This document shows positions 36,201 to 43,664 of a DNA stretch of 64,000 bases, piece by piece. The notes beneath the pieces were generated by a model. That model saw only the letters and a program-made list of their open reading frames with translations. It was not told where the DNA came from and did no database searches. Numbering within the stretch: position 1 is the first letter of the stretch; each line of letters opens with the position of its first letter. Source of the DNA: Lachnospiraceae bacterium UBA3732 (lineage in GTDB: Bacteria; Bacillota; Clostridia; Lachnospirales; Lachnospiraceae); contig DFHD01000083.1 in assembly GCA_002372545.1 (NCBI GenBank), positions 1 to 64,000 of the forward strand. The letters run 5' to 3'. Position numbers and translations under genes: made by a program.

Positions 36201-36568
36201 TGTACCAGACGTCCAAGCCTTCCTTCTTTGAGAAAATATTTGATAGTAGTAAAAACCTGGATGAGTATAAGAATACCGTTGAAGGTATTGCCAAAATGAA
36301 GTACTCCGATAAAGAACTGAAGGCTGTCGGTTCCGTATACGGCATCGAAAGGGTAATGCGGAGTGAGGAAAAGAATTTCGGCCAGCCCGGACATAAGCGT
36401 CTGACGGTGGAAGAGATCAAGAAGGTCTATGACAAGACGCTTAAGAGTACGATGAACCATAAAACAGCTGAGCAGAAGATACGGGAAAATCTGCATAAGG
36501 AGCATATGAAGCATCAGCAGAATGAACGAGAATACAGAAATAAACTCGTGTCTCAGCCGAAAAAGTAG
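33233..36568 (+). CDS. Large hypothetical protein, 1111 residues
   Basis: ATG after AAAGGAAG. The protein is soluble, highly charged (Lys/Glu/Asp-rich) and predicted helical throughout, with no signal peptide, membrane helix, P-loop or other catalytic motif that I can see. The one less charged stretch is about residues 515-530 (TFLTFPLPTFATGKK). The C-terminal 30 residues are very basic and His/Gln-rich (HKEHMKHQQN-like), suggesting nucleic-acid or surface contact. A cytoplasmic scaffold is the most one can say. It sits between two terminators, so it is expressed alone; gene size and isolated promoter argue for a real, possibly lineage-specific protein. Confidence 0.75.
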   Translation: MGVTEDLRTLKLRKDYKAVVDLMYNTKDAEAVDGFIRDLTRPVDVNGVKRLSNMDLEDLVGIWKEMNKMNCQIILEKGRSIDEWEQKIIRGEVEGAELIVEDPKLRRQVAHDIVIVREGDMINAAFNFTGLIKRETMNVKIGGQSVQEYLESMVHGIINEFAAQNGMNSAEYMDYQNEAGDLNTKENSIDFKVKSGELKPGEMLFGQLPAEIMRIRNCKTEEDLVAYEKSVEDTVKKKEKFLKEMTDSVEKAKTLLAEYTKLADEDLETDYDDVLVALEAYTHLGKDYRYINKDIGLDMITKGIDSMNSSKAISDIEETLKDIPGADSLKAFVKEVKEGPLNSGIKNPSTKAEKKILRMINVERRRRKMENDDFNYRVNDILENHKSPFNLQNFYNFVTFLQNIKDFYPEKADVIDDLAGRMADKMVELQSNPNKKTVKNAFGSTENVDFIIDEKDKRDIVGLIVETDKLMKSLKGYEENSVPDRILKEFDRQLKLYCSEDHELLLKSDSYFTDGFTSTFLTFPLPTFATGKKDKGNLPKFKEDMKRYEAMLKRIPFLDQLEARSNFAVNTLLPFEKNRAGGSVSEQDVESFNRKYQAYLAQEKKYFDTIKSISDKDKDIVENSVFVKNTVKQGFVGNWQEARFADAVLERNAFFRTMISKGWPVSDVNLLYDVKRVMKNMEQAKNNTFFSEEERARIAELEIKANEAFSKAEASYAHSPEVRKELLEGLREPVMAFVDLKYENEIERRKNLPTDEIKVLGKDSISELFDHAFARELNDFEVGNSPVALEMENGAPKAYGFDWNTIRNAVDQMVEDLEAVDPSWMRSSEKFRDMKTALLDLQKYTRNPYFGLMHDDPLQEHEVSMREFEKRLAEVRKYNEAYLNYKGEQFEKDAGRRDSSRKQKREQPRIRMALKMHSALSFMETKAGEIVNQEISLDPRTIEGKNRAKEIMKDVRKIIDGRLAEEEKKLADPKISKSDYLRSICTCLALYQTSKPSFFEKIFDSSKNLDEYKNTVEGIAKMKYSDKELKAVGSVYGIERVMRSEEKNFGQPGHKRLTVEEIKKVYDKTLKSTMNHKTAEQKIRENLHKEHMKHQQNEREYRNKLVSQPKK

Positions 36569-36580
36569 CAATAAGATGAT

Positions 36581-36639
36581 CGGGACAGGAATAGCCTGTC
36601 CCGCAGTGAAATTCCCACTGTATCGGTGGGAATTTTTTT
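36581..36639 (+). terminator. Double hairpin terminator
   Basis: CGGGACAGG/CCTGTCCCG (36581-36603) is followed by AAATTCCCAC/GTGGGAATTT (36609-36635) with a T-tract. It ends the 1111-residue gene. Confidence 0.85.
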
Positions 36640-36649
36640 GTGGTAAGTA

Positions 36650-36658
36650 TGTTATAAT
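36650..36658 (+). promoter_or_regulatory. Extended -10 promoter
   Basis: TGTTATAAT with TATAAT at 36653-36658, 42 bases before the next start codon. No good -35. Confidence 0.45.
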
Positions 36659-36700
36659 CAGAATCAGTTGAAGTGCATTTCATTTACGAGGCGTAGATTT

Positions 36701-37162
36701 ATGGATCAAAAGAAGACAACGGATCTGGAAAAAATACTGGAGAATGTAAAAACGGATCAGTTTGAAGACTTTCAAAAGACTTACCGGAGTGAAATGATCG
36801 AGTCGGGAGATTCCTTTGTGGTTTATTTTCGGGAGGTCCTGCAGGAAAAGCATCTGACCCAGCAGACTGTATTCATCCGGGCGGACGTGCCGGAACGCTA
36901 TGGTTATAAGCTTCTTTCCGGAGAAAAGCGCACACGGCAGCGGGATGTTATCCTTCGGCTTCTTTATGCGGCCGATTTTACTCTGGATGAGACCCAGAAG
37001 TTTCTTCGGATGTATGAACTCCCGGAGCTTTACGCGAAGATTCCCCGGGATGCTCTTCTGATGATCATATTTCGTGAGCATACGCGCAATATTCTGGAGA
37101 TCAATGAACTGCTGAAGGGAAAGGGGTTCGATCCTCTCCGCACCAGCGGTGTCCAGGACTAA
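36701..37162 (+). CDS. Small helix-turn-helix-like protein
   Basis: 153 residues from ATG 36701; longer starts lie upstream of or inside the promoter. Residues 45-95 read like an XRE-type helix-turn-helix, with VVYFREVLQEKHLTQQTVF, then a recognition-helix position ERYGYKLLSGEKRT, then a helical REDVILRLL-like part. The rest is helical. It could be a phage-type or kinase-linked regulator. The Ser/Thr kinase two genes downstream and the exported protein between them may be functionally linked, since such HTH proteins recur near kinases in this bacterial group (inference). No DNA target can be named. Confidence 0.55.
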   Translation: MDQKKTTDLEKILENVKTDQFEDFQKTYRSEMIESGDSFVVYFREVLQEKHLTQQTVFIRADVPERYGYKLLSGEKRTRQRDVILRLLYAADFTLDETQKFLRMYELPELYAKIPRDALLMIIFREHTRNILEINELLKGKGFDPLRTSGVQD

Positions 37163-37299
37163 ATATCCCGGATTTTCGAAAGGTTTCCGCCTGACCTACC
37201 AGCTGTTTTCATGTCGGGAAATGTCCTCCGGTACAAAATCCCGTGTGATCATAACAGACAGGATGGGGGTAGAATAAAGAAAAAGGAGATGTACTACAG

Positions 37300-38229
37300 A
37301 TGAAAAAAGGATTGAAATGGGTGATCATCAGTGTTCTTGGTATCGGTATAGTTGGTGCCGCCCTGGGGAAGGGAAAGGATAAGGATGAGGAAACAACAAA
37401 ACAGATTGTGACGGAAGGAAACTCAGCTCACGGAACAGTAACGGAATCAAGCACCGAGAAGCAGACGGAAAAGGCCGTGAATGCGCAGGCTGTCTCCATT
37501 GATGAACAGGTTTTACTGGATTGGAACGGAGTAAAGGTTACAGCAACGGGATACAGTAAGGATAAAATCTGGGGGGATGGGATCGATGTTCTTGTAGAGA
37601 ATGATTCAGATCAGACAGTGACCATTGGGCTGAATGCGTTGATCGTAAATGATTATATGGTATTTGATCTCTTCTCCTGTGAGGTAGCTGCAGGAAAGAA
37701 GGCAAATGATACTATTCATTTGTTTGACAATGGACTCGAGGCGGCGGGGATAGAAACAGTTGGAAAGGTTGAACTGTATTTCCATGTTTATGATGGTGAT
37801 TGGAAAAAGCTGTATGACAGCGAAGTTGTAGAAATTCATACATCGGCGTATTCTTCCATGGATTCCGGAAGCTATACAGGTGGAACCGAGCTTTACAATG
37901 AGGGTGGTATTCGTATCATAGGCAAAGCGGTAGATGAAGACAGTATTTTTGGCAAAGCGATTGTTTTTTATATAGAAAATAATTCAGGCAGAAATATCGG
38001 GGTTACAGCAGATGAATTATCGATCAACGGGTTTATGATGACGCCTTATTTTTCGTCCACAGTATATGATGGGAAAAAGGCCATCGATGACTTGACGCTT
38101 CTCTCCAGTGAACTGGAGAAAAACAATATCACTTCCGTGGATGATGTAGAGCTGAAATTCCACATTTATGATAATGATTCGTATGAATCCATTACGGATT
38201 CTGAGACGATCAAATTTCAAACAAAATAA
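37300..38229 (+). CDS. Membrane-anchored protein with two related outer domains
   Basis: 309 residues, ATG after AAAAAGGAGATG. An N-terminal helix (WVIISVLGIGIVGAALGKG) without a lipobox Cys is followed by a Thr/Glu-rich linker and two copies of a domain of about 105 residues, about 70-180 and 200-308. The copies share ILVENDSDQTVTIG / IENNSGRNIGVTA, a KKANDTIHL / KKAIDDLTL strand, and VELYFHVYDGD / VELKFHIYDND. It therefore looks like an internal duplication of an Ig-like beta domain. Function unknown; an envelope sensor or structural lipoprotein-like part is likely. Confidence 0.65.
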   Translation: MKKGLKWVIISVLGIGIVGAALGKGKDKDEETTKQIVTEGNSAHGTVTESSTEKQTEKAVNAQAVSIDEQVLLDWNGVKVTATGYSKDKIWGDGIDVLVENDSDQTVTIGLNALIVNDYMVFDLFSCEVAAGKKANDTIHLFDNGLEAAGIETVGKVELYFHVYDGDWKKLYDSEVVEIHTSAYSSMDSGSYTGGTELYNEGGIRIIGKAVDEDSIFGKAIVFYIENNSGRNIGVTADELSINGFMMTPYFSSTVYDGKKAIDDLTLLSSELEKNNITSVDDVELKFHIYDNDSYESITDSETIKFQTK

Positions 38230-38411
38230 AGCCGGTCTCTGCTATTATTTTCAATTTACAATATCGTTTCCTTTCCTCTTTCGTTTATTTTTATAGAACA
38301 TATCTGTGTTTTTATGATAGAATGAGTATATCAGCTATACTGCGGATTAAATTGCTTTTTTGTATTCAGATATGCTGTTTAAATATATAGTTCGAGAGGC
38401 GGGATGAAGGG

Positions 38412-39605
38412 TTGATCGAAATACCGGACCGGATAAAAACTGAATACGACGTGATCGGCCCGATGGAAGATAGAGAAAACGTGATCTGTCTAAAAAAGAA
38501 GGATAGTGAAAAATGCTTTATCTTAAAGATGTTTCCCGGTGAGATGGGAAAACTGTTGAACGAGCTGCGGCGCCTTTCCCCGGCTGGTGTTCCGGTGATC
38601 CGGAAGATCATTACAGAGTATGCGGATCAGAAAAACGGAACAAAAGGTCTTCTGTATGTCATCGAGGATGAAGTAGATGGCGATCGGTTGGACAGGTATA
38701 TTGTTAAACACCGGAACGAGCTGAATGAGGCATGGGTGTATCATTTTTTGAATCATGTGACGTCAATCCTGACTGTCCTTCATACAGCCTCACCGCCGCT
38801 GATCCATAGAGACATCAAGCCGGAGAATATCATGATCGGTGAGCACGGTGAGGTTTGGCTGCTGGACTTTAATATTTCCCGGTTCTATGAAAATAAGGCG
38901 GCCGGTGATCGCACCAACCGGGATACGTGGATCATGGGCACGGCCGGGTATGCCGCGCCGGAACAGTATGGCTTCATGGAAAGCGACGCCAGGTCGGATA
39001 TATACAGTCTGGGGGCGACTCTCAAATATATTTTGGATCAGACCGGAATAGAAAGCACAGAGCTTTATTCTGTGGCGGAGAAGTGCAGGCAGTTTAATCC
39101 GGCGGAAAGATATCAAAGCGTGGCAGAGCTCCGTAAGGCACTTGGTCGAAGGGTTTCCGCACCGGTTCCCGAGGATGAAACAAAGCCGGAGATCTGGCCG
39201 GATAAGGGGCTTTTTGTGGGATGTAACGGCGGCGGAATGTATGGCAACAGGTATTATTCCTTTCTTCCGCCGGGTTTCAGGAGAGGATCGCTATGGCGTA
39301 TGTTCTTTGCGTTTTTTGTCTATTATCTCCTGATCTATGCCGTGATCCATTATGAGCCGAATATGAAGGAGATGCCGGTAAAATATCAGAACATGGATCT
39401 TTGGCTGAACAGGATCGGCCTTTCCATTACGATCGTCATTGGTGTACTGTTTGATTGTAATTACAGAAATATCTGGAATATATATCCGATGCTTCGAGAC
39501 AGCTCAAAGGAAAAGCGGATCCTGCAGATCCTGCTGATCGATCTGGCTGTGTTTATTCTTCTTGTGACCATTGTTGCTTCTGTTGAGTCAGTATGGAAGA
39601 AGTAA
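38412..39605 (+). CDS. Membrane Ser/Thr protein kinase without PASTA domains
   Basis: 397 residues, TTG start preceded by GGCGGG; an ATG at 38404 stops at once. Kinase motifs are clear: the catalytic loop LIHRDIKPENIMI (His132, Asp134, Lys136, Asn139), DFNISR in place of DFG, and the APEQYGFMESDARSDIYSLG activation/APE segment. The ATP lysine should be in KCFILKMFPG. The kinase domain covers about 10-245. Two hydrophobic helices (LWRMFFAFFVYYLLIYAVI, and the C-terminal LLIDLAVFILLVTIVASV) anchor it, with no PASTA or other known outer domain. It differs from PrkC/PknB, which controls cell-wall growth, so its signal is unclear. Confidence 0.82.
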   Translation: MIEIPDRIKTEYDVIGPMEDRENVICLKKKDSEKCFILKMFPGEMGKLLNELRRLSPAGVPVIRKIITEYADQKNGTKGLLYVIEDEVDGDRLDRYIVKHRNELNEAWVYHFLNHVTSILTVLHTASPPLIHRDIKPENIMIGEHGEVWLLDFNISRFYENKAAGDRTNRDTWIMGTAGYAAPEQYGFMESDARSDIYSLGATLKYILDQTGIESTELYSVAEKCRQFNPAERYQSVAELRKALGRRVSAPVPEDETKPEIWPDKGLFVGCNGGGMYGNRYYSFLPPGFRRGSLWRMFFAFFVYYLLIYAVIHYEPNMKEMPVKYQNMDLWLNRIGLSITIVIGVLFDCNYRNIWNIYPMLRDSSKEKRILQILLIDLAVFILLVTIVASVESVWKK

Positions 39606-39720
39606 AGGAGGAAGAAGCTGACAAAGCTATGGGTATGAGCCTGATGCTCCGATGAATCGTTTCCCGCTATGCTTTACGTTTATTGATGGAAAATGCAGAC
39701 AGGGAGGAGGCTGCGACAGG

Positions 39721-41103
39721 GTGGATGAACGGAAAAATCGAAAATATACTTGGCTTTGGGTGATCGGCTGGATCGTGGTCTTTCCCATACCCCTGTCTCT
39801 TTGGCTGAGGGATAAGAATAAGATCCCAATGTTCATCCGGCTGGCTATCGTCACCTTTGCGGCGCTCTTTTATGTGGCCTTTGCCAGGGCGTATGTGAAA
39901 GTGCGTAAGGAGCAGCGGGACCGGGATACTGTCCGGGTGTCCAACGAGGCGGAGCCGGATACAGGCCGGGAAGCCGGACAGGAGGAAGAGCAAAACCCTG
40001 TACAGAGTAAGGCGCCGGAGGATGGTCAGAGTTCGGGCCGGGAAACGGGGCAGAAGACTGAACAGGATGCGGAACAAAGTGAAACGCAGGAGAAAACGCA
40101 GGGCTATACAACAAAGGAGACGGAAGAGAAAAAAACGGATGCGGCATCAGATCAAGAGGAAACCCGTAAGACGGTGGACGGGGATGCGCTCCGGAATCTG
40201 CTTCAGCGTGCTTCGGGTTTTACTCCGGAGGAACTGATAAATGGGACTGCCTATGCCGGAGAACCGTCTGTACAGGTAAATGGCGGTGAGCCGTTATTCT
40301 GCGCTGAATGGGAAGATTTCACAGGCTTCGGTTCAGCTTTTTCAGATGCCGGTGAGATCCAGGCAGGCTATGTTCTTTCGGAGCTGGACCGGCTGGGAAG
40401 ATGTGGCCCTGCGGCTGCGGTGCTCGGACCGGAGCTCATGCCAAAGGAAGAGCGGGGACAGATCGGAGATATCCGGCCAAGCGGCTGGCATACAGTGAAA
40501 TATGATTTTCTGGAGGATCTTTATCTTTATAACCGGTGTCACCTTCTGAGCTATCAGCTGACGGGGCTGAATGCGGAGGAGAGAAATCTGATTACGGGCA
40601 CCAGGTATCTGAATGTTCAGGGGATGGAGCCGTATGAAAGTCAGGTCGCTGACTATGTAAATCGGACGGGCCATCACATCTTATACCGGGTCACACCGGT
40701 TTATCTTGGAGAGAACCTTGTGGCTGACGGTGTTTTGATGGAGGCGCTTTCTCTTGAAGATGGGGGAAAGGGGCTGAAATTTGCTGTATATTGCTTTAAT
40801 GTGCAGCCCGGTGTGGTGATCGAGTATGCTACCGGAGAAAGCTGGCCGGCCAACGTGAATACGGCGGATCAGAATGAACAGAACGTTTCCGTTGATGCGA
40901 TGGAGACGGAAGATGATCCTGCTGATCCAAATGAACCGGAAAGTGAGAAAACGTATATTCTGAATACCAACACCCATAAATTTCATAGGCCGACCTGCGG
41001 AAGCGTGTCGGATATGAAGGAAAAGAATAAGAGGGAATATACCGGAACGAGAGATGAGGTCATCAGCATGGGCTACGTTCCATGCAAACGGTGCGATCCT
41101 TAA
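39721..41103 (+). CDS. Membrane-anchored EndA-like DNA/RNA endonuclease
   Basis: 460 residues if GTG 39721 is the start (GGAGG 10 bases upstream); an earlier ATG (39652) has no ribosome site. Two hydrophobic helices near the N-terminus (YTWLWVIGWIVVFPIPLSLWL and AIVTFAALFYVAFARAYV) precede a long Glu/Gln/Thr linker. Residues about 200-370 match the bacterial EndA / streptodornase beta-beta-alpha-metal nuclease: YNRCHLLSYQLTG corresponds to the DRGHL box (catalytic His kept, Asp and Gly changed to Asn and Cys), and ERNLITGTRYLNVQGM is the NxxTxxRxxN-like helix. The last 40 residues (HRPTCGSVSDM...YVPCKRCDP) resemble an Ada-like metal site. Probable role: degrading extracellular DNA for nutrients or uptake. 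Confidence 0.75.
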   Translation: MDERKNRKYTWLWVIGWIVVFPIPLSLWLRDKNKIPMFIRLAIVTFAALFYVAFARAYVKVRKEQRDRDTVRVSNEAEPDTGREAGQEEEQNPVQSKAPEDGQSSGRETGQKTEQDAEQSETQEKTQGYTTKETEEKKTDAASDQEETRKTVDGDALRNLLQRASGFTPEELINGTAYAGEPSVQVNGGEPLFCAEWEDFTGFGSAFSDAGEIQAGYVLSELDRLGRCGPAAAVLGPELMPKEERGQIGDIRPSGWHTVKYDFLEDLYLYNRCHLLSYQLTGLNAEERNLITGTRYLNVQGMEPYESQVADYVNRTGHHILYRVTPVYLGENLVADGVLMEALSLEDGGKGLKFAVYCFNVQPGVVIEYATGESWPANVNTADQNEQNVSVDAMETEDDPADPNEPESEKTYILNTNTHKFHRPTCGSVSDMKEKNKREYTGTRDEVISMGYVPCKRCDP

Positions 41104-41148
41104 GAAAAGGGGTATATGCCAAAATAATAGTAAACCAAAAGCAGCGGA

Positions 41149-41189
41149 GGGGCTGTCGCACTAAATGATTAGTGCGACAGCCCCTTTTT
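41149..41189 (+). terminator. Strong rho-independent terminator
   Basis: GGGGCTGTCGCAC pairs perfectly with GTGCGACAGCCCC (13 bp), then TTTTT. The T-tract overlaps the second copy of the 82-bp repeat. Confidence 0.92.
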
Positions 41190-41264
41190 CTTTTTGAAAA
41201 AAGTAACTCTCACATGCCTTGCGGAGGAAGGCTGCTTCGAAAATACAATATCCGTCTCTGTCCG
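41183..41264 (+). repeat. 82-bp intergenic repeat, copy 2
   Basis: One mismatch to the copy at 33020-33101, 8.2 kb away and in the same orientation. Both copies start at the T-tract of unrelated terminator stems and lie before a promoter. Confidence 0.9.
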
Positions 41265-41276
41265 GGGAAAAAAAAT

Positions 41277-41305
41277 TTGCCACACGAACAAATGTTTGAT
41301 ATAAT
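41277..41305 (+). promoter_or_regulatory. Promoter of the helicase gene
   Basis: TTGCCA (41277-41282), 17-base spacer, TATAAT (41300-41305), with an extended TG-A before the -10. Confidence 0.7.
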
Positions 41306-41342
41306 GCATTTATGCGGCTGAATGATGGAATCAAATCCATTT

Positions 41343-41420
41343 TGAGGAATAAAACAAGTCTGATCTGTTATTGGAACTGAATGAGGAATAAAACATGTCT
41401 GATCTGTTATTGGAACTGAA
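41343..41420 (+). repeat. 39-bp tandem duplication over the helicase start
   Basis: Units 41343-41381 and 41382-41420 differ by one base: the first has AAG where the second has the ATG start codon (41395). Each carries GAGGAATAAAAC as ribosome site. The copy restores a full second start region. Confidence 0.9.
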
Positions 41421-43566
41421 TGAAGAGCAAAGAGAGGCGGTAACCTCCACAGAGGGATATGTCCGTGTTTTGGCCGGGGCGGGCAGCGGAAAGACGAGGG
41501 CATTATCCCACCGGTTTGCCTATCTTGTGCAGGAGCTTGGCATTATGCCCGGGCATATTCTTTGCGTGACCTTTACCAATAAAGCGGCTAATGAGATGCG
41601 GCATAGGATCCATGGGCTGACGGGGGACAGGGATACCGGCTATGTGAATACCTTTCACGGCTTCTGCGTTTCTGTTCTGCAGGAGGATGGCTTTGCTGTT
41701 CAGTACCCCAAAAGCTTTCTGGTGCTGGATAATGCGGATATCGATGATATGCTGAAGATCATCTACGAGGAAAGAAATCTGACTCTCCGGGATATGACCT
41801 TTCAGAACGCTAGAGATATGTTTGAGATGATCAAGCTTCGCGAGCGGCCGGATTATTACCGGGATCTGATCGATCTTTCACTGGATAATCTGAAGGAAAA
41901 ATACGAGCAGGCAGATACGGTAAAGGATATTCTGTTTTATGGTTACCTCTATCAGGAAAAGAAGTGCTTTGGGCTGGATTACAATGATCTCATTCTGTTT
42001 ACGCTGCATATTTTCCGGGAAAATCCGGAGATCCGGCTGAAATGGCAGAAGAGGCTGGAATATATTATGGTGGATGAATATCAGGATATCGACCCGCCCC
42101 AGCAGGAGCTGATGGAGGTCCTGCAGGATTATCATCATAATCTTTTTGTGGTGGGAGACCCGGACCAGACCATCTATTCCTGGCGAGGGGCAGACGGGGA
42201 CTACCTGATGGATTTTGACCAGGTCTTTCCGGGGACGAAAACGATTTATATGATGAAGAATTACCGTTCAACGCCGGAGATCCTCCGGGCGGTAAATTCT
42301 CTGATCGATAAAAACGGTCACAGAATAAAGAAGGAGCTGCTCCCGGTAAGAAAGTCCGGAAAGCCGGTGGTCTGTCATCTGGCGAAAAATGCGGCGGAGG
42401 AAGCAGACTGGATCACGGGTGAGATCCTGGCGCTTCATGGAATGGGGGTGCCTTACAGCGATATGGCTGTCCTTTATCGTGCCCATTATGTAACCCGGAC
42501 TCTGGAGCAGGCGCTGATGCATGATCCGGCCACTGGACTTCCCATTCCCTACATGATCTACTCCGGCGTTCCTTTTTACGGGAGGATGGAGATCAAGGAT
42601 GCTCTCAGTTATCTCAGGATGATCATTTTCCGGGACGACCTTTCCTTCCGGCGGATCGCCAACGTGCCGAAGCGGAATCTGGGAAAGAGGCGGATGGAAT
42701 TCCTGGAGCGTTATGCGGGGGAGAATGGCTGCAGCCTGTATATGGCGCTCTATGAAAATCTGGAGCATGAGCTGTTCCGCGGTACAAAGGGGAAAGAATT
42801 TGTTGACCTGATCGAACGCTTTGCGGCGGAATCGGAAAAGCGGACGGTTTCCGAAACCTTTTCCCGGCTTCTGGATGAAAGCGGTTACGAGAAAATGCTT
42901 CGCACCGAGGGCGCGCAGGACCGTCTGGATAATCTTGCGGAGCTGAAGCAGTCCATTCTGGAATTCGAAACGACCTGCGGAGAGGAGGCCAGGCTGGAGG
43001 ATTATCTCCGTTCTGTGGCACTCTTTTCCAATGCAGATGCGGATGCGGGGCAGGAGGACAGGGTCAGGCTGATGACGGTGCATGCGGCGAAGGGACTGGA
43101 GTTCCCTTACGTTTTTCTCTGCGGACTGAATGAGGGGATCTTTCCGTCCAGGAAGATCAAATCTCTGGAGGAGATGGAAGAGGAAAGAAGGCTTTCCTTT
43201 GTGGCGATGACCAGGGCGGAGGATCAGTTATTTCTTTCCGCTGCAGGAGGAAATGGTTTTGACGGGATTCCCCGTTATCCCTCCCGTTTTATCATGGATA
43301 TTGATGAGGAGCTGCTTACCTTTACGGAGACGCCGGATCCGGTTTATATGAGCGTGACCAGAAAATATATTGAGAATGAGAGTATCTTTCTAAAGCCGGC
43401 AGAGGAACGGAATCTTCCGGAGCCGGGACAGCGGGTGGAGCATCCCGTATTCGGCCCGGGAACCGTTTTGGAGCTGCATTTAAAGGAACGCTGCTGTCTG
43501 ATCCTGTTTGACGGAATGAAGACGCCGAGAGAGATCGGCTTCCAGATCCGGCTGAAAGAGCTTTGA
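41395..43566 (+). CDS. pcrA: UvrD/PcrA-type superfamily 1 helicase
   Basis: 723 residues. Q-motif LNEEQREAVTS, Walker A AGAGSGKTRAL (about 27-34), motif Ia FTNKAANEM, motif II VDEYQDIDPPQ, motif III GDPDQTIYSWRGAD, motif IV YRSTPEIL, motif V TVHAAKGLEFPYVF, motif VI FVAMTRAEDQL. All helicase motifs are intact. The C-terminal part ends in a Tudor-like EHPVFGPGTVLELH segment as in PcrA. It should unwind DNA 3'-5' in repair and replication restart and displace proteins from DNA. It is on its own promoter; the ribosome site and start codon sit in the tandem duplication, so expression may have been tuned by it. Confidence 0.93.
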   Translation: MSDLLLELNEEQREAVTSTEGYVRVLAGAGSGKTRALSHRFAYLVQELGIMPGHILCVTFTNKAANEMRHRIHGLTGDRDTGYVNTFHGFCVSVLQEDGFAVQYPKSFLVLDNADIDDMLKIIYEERNLTLRDMTFQNARDMFEMIKLRERPDYYRDLIDLSLDNLKEKYEQADTVKDILFYGYLYQEKKCFGLDYNDLILFTLHIFRENPEIRLKWQKRLEYIMVDEYQDIDPPQQELMEVLQDYHHNLFVVGDPDQTIYSWRGADGDYLMDFDQVFPGTKTIYMMKNYRSTPEILRAVNSLIDKNGHRIKKELLPVRKSGKPVVCHLAKNAAEEADWITGEILALHGMGVPYSDMAVLYRAHYVTRTLEQALMHDPATGLPIPYMIYSGVPFYGRMEIKDALSYLRMIIFRDDLSFRRIANVPKRNLGKRRMEFLERYAGENGCSLYMALYENLEHELFRGTKGKEFVDLIERFAAESEKRTVSETFSRLLDESGYEKMLRTEGAQDRLDNLAELKQSILEFETTCGEEARLEDYLRSVALFSNADADAGQEDRVRLMTVHAAKGLEFPYVFLCGLNEGIFPSRKIKSLEEMEEERRLSFVAMTRAEDQLFLSAAGGNGFDGIPRYPSRFIMDIDEELLTFTETPDPVYMSVTRKYIENESIFLKPAEERNLPEPGQRVEHPVFGPGTVLELHLKERCCLILFDGMKTPREIGFQIRLKEL

Positions 43567-43664
43567 TCCGGTTGAAATTTTATGTAGGAAACTGCAGAAA
43601 AAAGTGGTAGAATACGAAAGGTATTTTTATCAGCGTTGATGATCTGACTGATATGGGAGGCTGT

